DNA of 64,000 nucleotides from Rhyzopertha dominica (taxonomy: Eukaryota; Arthropoda; Insecta; Coleoptera; Bostrichidae): assembly GCA_025024175.1 (NCBI GenBank), contig QCXZ01000138.1:50997092-51061091 (forward strand), in the 5' to 3' direction. Shown here one piece after another: positions 1 to 11,400 of this stretch. Both the position numbers and the translations under genes were made by a program. How positions within the stretch are numbered: the stretch's first letter is position 1; every line of letters begins with the position of its first letter. The notes under the pieces were generated by a model. It worked only from the letters and a program-made list of their open reading frames with translations. It had not been told where the DNA came from and ran no database searches.

Positions 1-3000
1 TTCTCAAGAAGAGAGTACTCAGAACGATCCAAACGAAGCAGTACTTTCAAATACAGAGACAACAAAAGAAGATTCGCCAGGATTATTTGGAGGACTTTAT
101 TCGAGCATCTTTGGCTCAGAAAATGAAGAAAAATCTACAGAAAAGAACGAGCAAGTTGATGAATATCTTGAAGTTGCTGCAGAAGTACCTGCTGCAGAAA
201 AGAGTTCTGTTGAGGAGAAGTTACCAGAAGAACTGCTGTCAAGAAATTATGTTGGTAAGTTCTTCATAAACAAAATGAACAGTAATTTTATATATGTCAT
301 AATGTATATCGTTTATAGTAACAAAAAAGTATTCAAATGATGAAAATCCTACATACAGTTAATGCAGATTTATAGTAACAGTTCAGGATGTAAAAAAACA
401 AGTTGTAAAACGAACAATATATTTACATCTCTACAGCACAAAAAAATCTTATACAAAATTAACATATAAAAAATGATGACTAAAGGTACTGTTGTAAAAA
501 TCACCTATGGTTCACATAGAGATAAAAACCTCAAATAATAATGGTTAAACAGATATTTAAAAACTTGTTGCCTTAAGCAACTATCATTTTACTTTACCAT
601 ATTTATTAACTTAGCTTGCAATTATGAATACAGATGATAAATAAATGTTTGCGTATATAAAAAGAAAGGTTTTTGGGACACTATTGAAGTAATCTAGTAT
701 ACAATTTATAATTGTTATAAAGCAGGAAAATATTGGTCGCCTATGTTACTTACTTAATATGAATATCTTGATAGTTATTACTAAAAACAAGCAGTGCTTT
801 CAGAATACTTCAGTTGGCAACTGATATTCATTATTCATGACTTGTATGTGTATTACAAAGCAGTTTTAATTTTAGACAATACCTGCTCTGCTGATCCAAA
901 TTTGGCCCATTGTAATAGTGACCAAACGAATGAAGTATATTCAGATGCAGCCTCCAGTAATATGGCGTTTGAAATGCCCTCGCTAACCTACGATGTCTTG
1001 TCTGTCTTGGTTATAACTGCAGTTACAATAGTGTGTTTCTTATTGGGTTATATCTTCATCGATAAAACTAGAAGAGAAGGGCCTTTAATAGCCAAAATAA
1101 ACAAATTAGAGAAGGAACTGTTGGTTGCCTTGAGAGAAAATGAATTGCTGGCAGAAACAGGTGTCAGTGTTGATCAACCTGACACTATTCCACAGGAGAT
1201 GTTGGAAAGTTTACAGTATGAACTTCAAAGTGCCCTGAATGCTAAATTTGCACTAGAAGAACAAGTGCAGACTTTGGAAAAAGAGCTGGAAAACTCCACA
1301 GAAGTTGGCCTGGAGCTGAATAAAATACTCTCTGACATCTTAAGTTCTCAAAACAGCAGCGAAGCATTAGTTGCAAATATGGAGCAGCTTCAAAGACAAC
1401 TAGTGGAACAGCAGAGCACCATCAATTCCGTCAATGAAAACTTGAGCATCAAAACCACAGAAAACCATGAGCTGCACCTAGAATTGGAAATCAGCAACAA
1501 AAAAGTCTCGGAATTACAAACNGAACTGGACAAGATGGTGCTAAACCTCCTGAAGGTCGAGGAGGAAAAAGACCAGCACCAGAATGCCCTGGAATCTGAG
1601 GTGAATGCTCTCCGACACCAATTAGAGAAAACTGTTGAGAATTCCAAGACTGAGATAGCTCGTCTGAACAACGAGGTGCAACTGCTGCGCACAAAGCTCT
1701 CTGAAGCCCAGCGCACTCTCGAATTGAGGACGAACGAGCTCAGCCTGCTGAAGGAGAGCATCAGCCAAGTGAAAAGTGCCAAAAACGATCCCAACGTCAT
1801 CAAATCCTTGATAGACGCTAACAGCATAAGGGCGGAGCTAACCACTTTGAAGAGGGACAACGAGTTGCTTGCCCATCAACTAAAGCAGGAGCAGGAGAGC
1901 AAGTCGCTGTATGAAAAGCAGGTTGAGGGTGCCTTGAAGGAGGCTCAGAGATTGAGGGAAAAATACGACGAAGCGGATAAAGAAAAATTGGAGGCGCAGA
2001 CTAAGTTGCAGGTGTTGGGAAATTATTTCAAGGAAAAGGAGGCGCAGCTGCAGAAGTAAGTAAAAATGTTGGACTAAAAATTATGTTTTAACACTAAAGG
2101 GCATCACGCAATTGATTCACATTTATGAAATGTTGAAATTTATGGTCAATTTAGTTCAGTATCTCTGAAATGAAAAAGACCTAATGTCACAGGTGTTTTT
2201 TTTTTTTACCTAGGGAATTGAGCAAACAAGAATCGATGTGGGTCGAAAAACAGGGTGAGGCCTCATCAACAATCGAACGAATCAAATACATGCAAGAAGA
2301 ACTTCAAAATTACAAGTAATTTTCGACTTCCACTTTGATTTGCTCTCTTCTCAATGAGCTGTTTTTAGGGCGCAAAACGAATCTCTCAAGCAAGAGATAG
2401 TCGCACAGGAGGTAGAACTGAAGAGTCAAATTTCGGTGTTGGAGAAAAAAGCACACGAAAGCTGGGTGGCCGCAAGGCAAGCGGAAAGAAGGCTTGAAGA
2501 TGCCAAACAGGAAGCTGCTCAATTGAGGAACAGGCTGACGTTGAGGGAACGATCCCTCAATGATGAAAAGGGTCAAAACCGTGAGTACATTTTGCTACGG
2601 AATTTTTCCTACTGCTTTTTCAGTATCTTCATAAAATGTTCTCTTTCTCTCTTGAGTTTTTTCTGTTTATATTTGAAGCTTCAAACATTGACTGCAATTA
2701 TAGAACGACTTTCAACTGCGAAATTATCATTGCAGGTGTTCAGTCCCCGACAGAACAAAACGGTGACCTCTCGGTCTCCCCCCTCCACATGCCCGTGGAC
2801 TCCCCCGCTTCCCCTCCGTTACTTTATGGTGTTAGGGACCATCTTACCACCTCCCCACCAATACCTGGTCTTCCCCCTTTCTTACCTCCACCACCAGGTG
2901 TGCCATTCATCCCTCCACCACTGCCACCAGGAGTTCCCCCTCCTTTCATGCCACCCCCACCTTCCCTGTTTCCCGGTGACCACAGGCCTCCTCCATTAGG

Positions 3001-3356
3001 GCGGATGTCCTCCCCTCCCTTGAATTCACGGTACTCCCCGGATTCTAGGGCTTATTCTCCGTACGACAGGAATAGTCCTGGCTCTCCCTATGACTCAGAG
3101 TATGGAGCGCCCTCCCCTCCCCCACTGAGGGGCTACAGTCCCTATAATAACAGAACTGATGACAGGAGAGACCTGAAGAGGCCTCCTCCCTTAAGGAATA
3201 GTGTAAGGAACCACAATAAAGGTTGGTGTGAAAACATGCAGCAGCTGGTTTAATTCGGTAACTTTTTTTTTGTTTCTAGGTTCAAATCATAGTTCAGCTT
3301 CAGGTAATTCAAATGAGTCGCTAGAAAAAATGAATAGGCACCATTCAAATGTGTGA
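1..3356 (+). CDS. Tango1: TANGO1/MIA3-like ER export receptor, 3' part (5' truncated by window)
   Basis: TANGO1 sits at ER exit sites, loads bulky cargo such as collagen into COPII carriers and binds Sec23 through a proline-rich tail. Exons read here are 2-254 (frame from base 2, no Met, acidic), 876-2055, 2214-2315, 2369-2580, 2736-3221 and 3280-3356. All junctions are GT-AG and the phases join cleanly. The visible 769 residues hold a membrane helix at about 126-146 (LSVLVITAVTIVCFLLGYIF), a coiled coil from about 160 to 560, and a Pro-rich domain from about 590 with PPPLPPGVPPPFMPPPP-type runs and Tyr/Ser/Pro repeats, ending in HHSNV and TGA. This order matches TANGO1. The N-terminal SH3-like luminal domain would lie left of the window. 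The N at 1522 is in a third codon position of Thr (silent). The paralogous cTAGE5/MIA2 is less likely because of the acidic luminal segment before the helix. Confidence 0.88.
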
Positions 3357-3586
3357 ACTGAAACAATTTTTGTTGCTTCATGATTGCATACTTATTTTTA
3401 AGTAGCCTATTAACCAAGAACAGTTAAGTAGAAAACTGAGTTATACTGGGGTTTATTTTCCTATTATTTTATGTTTATATTTTCGTAGATTTTTTTTATG
3501 TATACTACTTGTGAAAGGATTCAGATGCTGTGTTATGTCATTGTATTAACGCGTAAGCTGTAAAAAATGTATAAAAACTGTTGTAT

Positions 3587-3630
3587 ATTAAATTTCATTA
3601 CGTAATTCATGTCTTTGTTTTTTGGTGGTC
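3587..3630 (+). terminator. Likely poly(A) site of Tango1
   Basis: ATTAAA at 3587-3592 is followed by a TG-rich stretch at about 3610-3630, the usual layout of a cleavage and polyadenylation site. It lies 230 bases after the stop. A second AATAAA at 3846-3851 could serve a longer 3' UTR. Confidence 0.5.
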
Positions 3631-4796
3631 TATGTTACTGTAAGATATATTTTTTTGCTATGAACCATATTAAAAATTCGTTCAAGGGAAGTTGAATTTT
3701 GTCTTCATAATGAATCATATTGTAATATTCACATTGTTTCTACGGTTTGAAAGTCTCTTTTTGTCTGACTGTCTTTTTATATAAAATTTAATTCGACATT
3801 TTTGTGTTAAGAATTATGTGTATTTTTTTACTTGTCCAGTGCTTCAATAAATATTTACTTCAGGTAAGTAGGTATAAACAAGAACAGGTAAGAAATAATC
3901 TTACCAATTATATCATCTAAACCATGCAAACAGCTACTGAATATTTTTATTTACTTATGTGACTTTTTATTTATCATGTTTATATTTTTTTATTTGATCC
4001 ATGTCTAAAATTAAACGATTATTTTTAGTGCTCTCTTTCCATTAAGTTTTGATTTCATCTCTATTTGGTGATGATTATTTATTATATATTAAGCTAATGA
4101 AGATTTATCTCTTCTTTTACTATGTATGATGTTTTATTACAAGTATTACATTTTAAATCACAAACTACATTTGACTGATATTTTAAAGGAATTATTGATT
4201 TTAATGTGCTAAATACCTTTCTTTACATTTTTAAATGCTTGTTTTAAAAACATCATCTAACATCTGTGATGTTTGTCAGAGATCGAAATCAAAATACTTC
4301 TTTGTTATTATTTTTGAGGATCATCAGTACCTCTGCATATTTTTCTTGCATCTAAAAACTATCTATCATAAACACGTGATTCATCTGATGCTGTCACAAT
4401 TTTTTGATTGCAACAACTTAAGAACAAACCGACATTTCATTCCTTAAGCAAAAAAATCTATATGTGACCCATGGAACTGATACTTTTGTGTACATTTTTC
4501 ATACTGCTCAATAAGGTTTTGAATTCTCATCTCTAAGAAAATAATATGTCACCTATGAAGAAGTCCAGTGCATAACATACGTGGAAATCACTTGTCTGGA
4601 TTGTAAAGTGAGAGTGGTCCATCCAAAAGACCATATGTTTGTGCAAAAACATGTGGCCTACCATGCCCACTGGAGGGTGGGATGACTCACTACATGTAGG
4701 TATGTTTTCAGATTGAGACACCCATAACTTTTTAATAGATGTCTGATGTGGAGTATTAAGTGGATTTCAAAAAGTATGTCACATGACTCAAGTTGA

Positions 4797-4870
4797 TAAT
4801 TAAAATTTTTGAGTTGGCGCCACCTTAGATTTTGAGAAAAACATCACAACCAGAATTAATAAGTACCCCT
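4797..4870 (+). repeat. Dispersed repeat, copy 1
   Basis: The stretch with AAATTTTTGAGTTGG, then GCCAC, then ATTTTGAGAAAAACAT is closely matched at 18399-18470 (AAATTTTTGAATTGG, GCCAC, CATTTTGAGAAAAACATAT). The spacing is similar and both copies are non-coding, so this is probably a fragment of an old interspersed element. I cannot name the family or find its ends. Confidence 0.35.
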
Positions 4871-5451
4871 CATTTTATCTGAGCCTCCTAAAATAAGCAT
4901 TTGAAAACTGATTTAAGGCTGGTATGCTATGCGGTAATGATAGAAACAGTAACACTTATTGTTACAAAACACCACTACTTAAAAACTAGTGAGTATTGAG
5001 ATATAAAAAAGATTTATCTCAAAGACAAAAAAATTGAACTGGACCTTAAAGATTTTTAGTCTATACCAATTTTAGTAATTGCACCACTTAAAATACCTTA
5101 CTAAAAATGTCGATCACTAGCTTTGGAAGAAGTCTATTTTCAAACATTGAGTGTTACTGTTTTGTAAAAAGAAAAATGGTTGCTGCCTCCAGGATCCCAG
5201 CTTGTAGCCGCCATCTTTGACCCAGAAATACAGTTCTAATAAGGATGTGATTGTGGTGAAAGTGTATTAAACAAAGAACAACTTTAAATTCGCTGTTAAA
5301 AAATTATCAAGGCAACATAAAAAGTTCTGTCACTGTCACTGTCAGTTCGTGAAGGAAGGGGAATTATAAAATTTCCGTAACATTTTATGGATTCTTTAAG
5401 CGAAGTACGATTCATAGTTATCCAAGCATACACCTAGATCGTTCTTCCAAA

Positions 5452-5466
5452 ATGAGAAGAAAATGA
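5452..5466 (+). promoter_or_regulatory. Four-codon uORF overlapping the start of the large gene
   Basis: An ATG at 5452 opens the reading frame Met-Arg-Arg-Lys-stop. Its TGA (5464-5466) overlaps the main ATG (5463-5465) as ATGA. This is a termination-reinitiation layout. The upstream ATG has AA before it and the main ATG has AAA before it, so both could initiate. The main ATG is preferred because only that frame is open. Confidence 0.55.
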
Positions 5467-8400
5467 ACACTGATCAAAATTCATCAGAAGGTCGCAGCGA
5501 AGTTACCGAGTACAAAAAGGCTTCGAGCAAAGCCGTATCTAGTTGTTCCAGCTACTACCAGCTGGATATCAACTATGATGCCTCCAACGAACACCTGCTG
5601 TTGCAACTTCAACCCCTGGACGATGGCAACGTCAAACAGCAGGATAGTTCGAGCGGCCGTAAAATTCCGGTTATCGTGAATAGATCTGAACTTCCGGTAC
5701 AACTGAATTACCTTCCTTTTGTTCGTCCTCTTAAAAAACAGGAGTCCGCGCCGAAAAACATCGTAGTTAATTATTGCGATTTTGATGCCACCGTGAGTCA
5801 CAAGGGTATTTATAAAGCTGGTCCTCGTTTGTACAGTTCCGTATGCGTACAAACAGTGTGGTCTGTGAAGGAGAATTTCATTGAAGCTGAAAGACATTGT
5901 ACGAGAAAGAGCAAGCACACTCCTATTGTGTACGAAAAATCGAAAGAAAAATTGATACAGTTGATCGACGAGAAGACTCAACAGGTGAAGAAAATCATGA
6001 GAGGGACTCAAACTACACTTGTAACTCTGTTTGGACCGTTAAATGATACTGAGAGGGACTTCAGGAAAGTGAAGGAGAAAAAGAAAAATCAAGTAAAAGA
6101 AAGACGTGGACGTAGTGAGCCCACCAAGGTTACCCGCGAAATGGACAGGCAAGCCAAACACAGCGATAAGTGCAGTTCAGATGAAGTGAATAGTTCAGAA
6201 ATTAACACAACACGCAGGCCGAGAAGACGTCATCGTCACGAAAAAGAAAAGGAGTCTTTAGAGAGAAACCTTGAAAATAAAGATCAAAATGTAATAAACA
6301 AGAGCGACGCAGTAAGTAAACGGCACTCAACTCAAGATGTTAAAATTGCTTCTGTGACAGACCAAGCCATGCTCAAAAACATTTCAACGAAATTGTTGAA
6401 TTCTGAATCTATTCAGGCCACCATAAAAAATCGAACAGAAAGCAAGGAGATTTACTTCGTTTTATTGAACTCCGACTTCTCTAAAGTCGAAAAAAATAAA
6501 AGACCTTCGATAGCCGGAGATTCAGGTGGGGAATCAGAAAGTAGGTGTAAAAGCATTTACAAGAGGGATTCCTCTGTTGATTACAAGGAAAAGATCGCGG
6601 AACTCTTTGAATCAAGTGAAGCCAGAAGAAAGAGAGAACGCAAGACGGCAAAAGATTTATCGACAACATCGACCAATAATAGCGAACGGAAGACCAAGAA
6701 GAAAGAAAAGGAACAAAAGAATGAACCTTCCGTCTCAAAGATGAAGAGTAAGGAAAGTGTCGATGTTGTTGCAAAAGAGCGCCGATCTAGAAGCAGAAGC
6801 AAAACACCCGGTAGTAAACACGATCTTGCAGCTAAATCATCGTTAAAAGCAAACGTAAGTAGGGCGTCCACGGGAGAAAAAGACGGAAAAACAAGGAATT
6901 CAGTTGACGATCGAGATAAAGCGAGCAAGCGCGCCAGCCAGCATAGTGAACGAGCAGAGAGCACACGTCATTATTCCGCTTCAAATCTGGAACAGATTAA
7001 AAACCTCGGAAACGAAGAGTTTTTTCTTGAAAACAGAAAGCCAAGACAGTGCCAGCCCAAGCATAGGGAGCATGGCGGTGACAGCCATAAAACAGATAAT
7101 AAGAAGGTGCAATTGCCTCGAGCTGAACTGAGCTTCTCCGAATTAAATGTACACCCTCTGGTCGCCTACTACTCCTCACCCTCTGGGATCCTGAATATGA
7201 AAAAGTCGCCAGCTTGTTTCCAACAAAAGCTCGTGCTGGTTAGTTCGGCAACTGATCAAAATAACGAAGCGAGGAACAACCGAAAAGAAAAAAGCTCTCA
7301 TTCCCAAGTGATTACGAAGAAAGAGAGCGAGGACTACGATTTAATAAAGTTTTACGCCAACTCGAAGAAACACAGGAGGCCCAAATCAAATCACAGGCGA
7401 AGAAATCTGGTGTGCACGGAAAATCTCATCGAAACCTCGAGAAAAGCTTCCGAGAATACCTCTCATACAATCGGTTTCGTCGTGGAGGGCATAGAACCCC
7501 CTAAAAGATTCGGATTTAAAGGTAAAACTCGCTTGAATGAGGAAAAGTTGAGATCGCTCCACAAGACGGTGTTTTCTGTCATAGAGATTAAATCAACGAT
7601 CCCAAATACCTTTGACAGCAGGTGTAATGACGAACAAACTGTAAATGCCTATGGACAAAACGAGTCGAAGANATCGCGTGAAGTTCNACACACAAGCGTC
7701 TCTCCTGATACTGAGTATGTTTCCACGTCATCCTCCATTAATGACCCATCATCATCTGNAGATAAGAAGAAGGATGGCGCAGAGAAAGCAATAAAACTAG
7801 AAAATGTAGAAAACAGCGCTGCTAAAAGTGTTAAACTCTTCGATCCAAAAACAAACGCAACAGTGGATGCAGTTAAAAACGAGGAAAACTATCAACAATG
7901 TATGAATGTTACTATGCCGGAACCCACTAGTGCCTTCAGGACAAAATATGAAGCCATCACAAAGGATATCGAGCCTTTAGGCCACATAACTGAGGAGAGT
8001 CAGTCTCATTATTCGTCGGACATGGAGAAAGCCTTGAAGCTGGTTAAATCCGATTTGACCAGCAAATCTGACGATTCATCCGGGAAAACTCAAGTGTCCA
8101 TACCTTCGAGAATAATTCAGGATCTGCGAAGAATGAGCATAGAAGTGGCCCTCGAGTTAAACAAGCTTCTCAACAAGGAAAATATAGAACCAGCCTACAA
8201 GACACTGATAGAACAGGCCAAAGCGATAAATTCCGTTTACACGGCCAAAACTATAGACAAAGTTATGAAAGTGTCTTCCAAGTCTGACCAGAAACGAGGC
8301 AAGGACGCATCTCCACCCAAAGTCATCGGAGTACAAACTGTTATATGCGGAAACTTCTGGACCAGGAAGGAAGAAACCTCTTCGGACGATCGCGACATTT

Positions 8401-11400
8401 TAGAAGGAAGACACAAGAAGCTCAGGCACAGGGTTAGATCGGGATGTGAATGTAAAGTCAACAAGAGTACCACTGTGGATATGGCCGACACTACTGAAAC
8501 GGATGCTGTTTTCTGCGACTTCAGTCCCAGGAAGCAACGCGGATTTTTCAAATGCATGCAGGTTGCGCCGACTGGTAGTAAAAGGGGAACGCAAAACGTG
8601 GCGGTGAAGCAAAGTGTAAATAATAAACAGTCTGTCTATACGTTTACTAGCGAACCAACTTACATACATAAGCTAGCAACTCAGATTAGGAAAGAAGGTG
8701 TATCATGTGTAAGGGAACTTGAACAGAGGCTCGATGATTTATTGGAATTGAATAATTCATCCACCCAAGGCTTGAAGCACAAAACCTCCAAACAGGTATC
8801 TCGATCAACGAATGTTTGCAGCGTACAAAATAGTGGTGGTAGCTGCGCAAATAGGCAAAAAGTAGGCGTGTTTTGTAGCACGATTAAAACAAAACGAAGA
8901 CCTAGTCATGCTTCCAACACTAAAGAAAGCAAACTGAATGAAAGAACAATGAGTGCCTTCCACAAAAGGAAAATCTACGGAGAGTACATCAGAAAAGCGG
9001 GGAAGCGGAATTCGCTTCATTCCATCGATTCAGTATGCAAACTCGTAAAAAGCATGACGCCAAAAACTGAGTCTATAATGCACAATCGCGATCAGTTCGA
9101 TCATTTTTTATTGTCAAAGATACCTTTGAGGAAAAGGAGGGGTAGGAAAAGATTTTGTAACTTATCAGATTATGAACAAGGAAATCCAAAGAAGAAATTG
9201 AAAGTTGAGAATGCGGAAGTTTGCGTGTCCATATCGGAGGATCCTTGTGATAAAATCACTGTTTTCGATAACAGGGCTAAGTTCGATATCTGCAAATCAT
9301 CAGTCACGCTAATGCCCAACGATTCCGATTTTGTGACTAGCAAAACTTCTCCGCTTTCACACGACAAGTTTTTTCGGAAAAACAACCACCGACCCTTAAT
9401 CAGTTCTTGTCCTGGGATCTGTGACAGGGCGGTAAACGAGTCCTTGGAAGAAATCGAAAGAGAGCTTTCCAGTTTATCAGCGATATCACTAAATTCATCC
9501 TACTCGCTGTGCAAAACGACGTCCGATTTTCTAGACGCAGTCGAAACTAAACTGATGATAGACAAATTGATCACCGACACCACCGAGAAACTTCAGCATT
9601 GCAAACGCGACGCGTATTGGAAATCGGAATCGTACAGTTCTTCAAATCTAAAAACCTTCAGCAATTCCTCAAAGGACACGATCATTAAAAGCTTGAGCTG
9701 CGATGAATTGCAGAAACCAAGAAGCGGATTTATTAATCAAAGACTGAGTTGTCCAGGTAAAATTTGTAATCCAGAACCTAAGTTCGAAAGTTCCAGCAAT
9801 GCAGAGGGTGGAAAATATAGCGCCGATAGTTTGGAAAGCTTTAAAGGACACGAGGCTGAATGCGCAGTTCCACACCTACCTGACTGGACGGATGCTGTCG
9901 CTCCTAGAAAGAGTGTTCACTTGTTAGTGTATAATGCGGAAGTAACTTATGACAGATTTGCAAATCCACCTTTAATGAATTTGGCAGACAGTTCAGAGAA
10001 TGTGTTAAAAGAAAACGACACCGTAGAAAGCATTTTGCACATTCCAGAAGTGTCTATACTTCCAGTAAGCACTGCCTTAATGTCGGAAGAAAGTGGATAC
10101 GAAAGTACGAACAAAAGCAAGAAGAGCTTCAAAGGATTCTTTAAGAAGAGCAGCAATTTACTTAATTTCTTCAAAACCTCTAAAGTGCACGTCAGTATAA
10201 GTTCCCAAGAAGAACCTGCCGTTACAGTGGCTCCTGCTTCATTGCATTACAGCTTCGGAAAGAAGAAAAACAAAAACACTGAGAAAACCGACAGTCCCCA
10301 AGACAAAAAAGCTGAAAGTCAATGTTCAGTTCACGACGAATCGTCATCGTCAATACCGCGGCGAAAGAGTAGCCTAAAGCTGTCGAACATAATGAGAACG
10401 TTAAGCAAACCATTTTACGACAGGGAGAAAGCGAGTTTAACATCCTGGTCGAAACTTAGGCTCAAGAATTCCAGCAATTGCAGTACTGATCGCTCATCCC
10501 TTAAATACGAAAAATCTGATAGCGATTACAACGTCAGCCTGCTAAGAAAGTATAAGCCGCACGTGGAAAACAAAGATAAAGAACAGATTACTCCTAGTCT
10601 TGAATCAAGCATGGAGGAAACAACAGCCGCCAAAGAAATGAGTGGAACCTATTTTAAACATGATTCTACTAAAACGCTGCATGAAATATCGGAAGGAAAC
10701 GGGTTTCAAGAAGCTGGAACGAACATAAACGATTTGAAGCCTCAAACAAATAAAAATATCTCGGTAGAAGAAATATCGTTAAAAGAGAGTCAGGATACCA
10801 AATCTAACGTTGATGCAGCTATTCAGTATATGATTGTCGATTTCTCAAATAAAAATGGTAGCCAAAGTGTTGCCACTAACGTAGAACGGGTCAATGCAGA
10901 CACGCAATATGAAACTGAAGAAATCGACTCTCAGAGAGGTGTAGATGCTTCACGTATGAAACAGACTGTTCAGCTGGTTGTTAATGGAGATTTACTTCAA
11001 AGAGTCCTACAGCGTGCGGGAAATAGCTCTCAAAAGTCTTCACTCGAATCCAACGAGAATTTTTTGGCGTGTAAGCTTGCAACGGCAGAAGACCAAAGAG
11101 AAGCAACTAGTTCACAACCAAACATGACTGTCTTGCAGGTATGTATAATCATTTAACTTTGCTATCGCCTCAATTTTGCACCATATGATCACTTGACCAG
11201 TTGCCTCGCTATTCTTCACTGTTTTATTATACTCTATGTAGTTCTCTTATGTTCTGCTTGATAGGTAAGAAACCATAGCACCCCTTATCATACGATGGTG
11301 GAAACAGTAGATGCAAGAGCCCCACAAGTAAAAAATGCTTCTACGCAAAAGACATATCAAAGCCTGGAAGCAGAAGCAGTTTTCCAACATAATTTCGAAA

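Larger units (their letters stand above)
3357..5451. other. Tango1 3' UTR and intergenic spacer
   Basis: AT-rich sequence without a supported gene. It starts with the Tango1 3' UTR. Part of it (about 4790-4870) resembles intronic sequence near 18390-18470 and is noted separately as a dispersed repeat. The last 200 bases before 5452 should hold the promoter and 5' UTR of the next gene; I see no clear TATA box. Confidence 0.5.

Noticed and set aside
2436..2999. 187-codon frame continuing past a splice donor on +
   Set aside because: It is Tango1 exon 4 read into the next intron; the donor GTGAGT at 2581 and the phase of exon 5 show the true path.
5484..6011. Open frame of 175 codons on - inside the first large exon
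   Set aside because: It is the shadow of the + coding exon; it has no family features, and the + frame continues for 1,892 codons across it.
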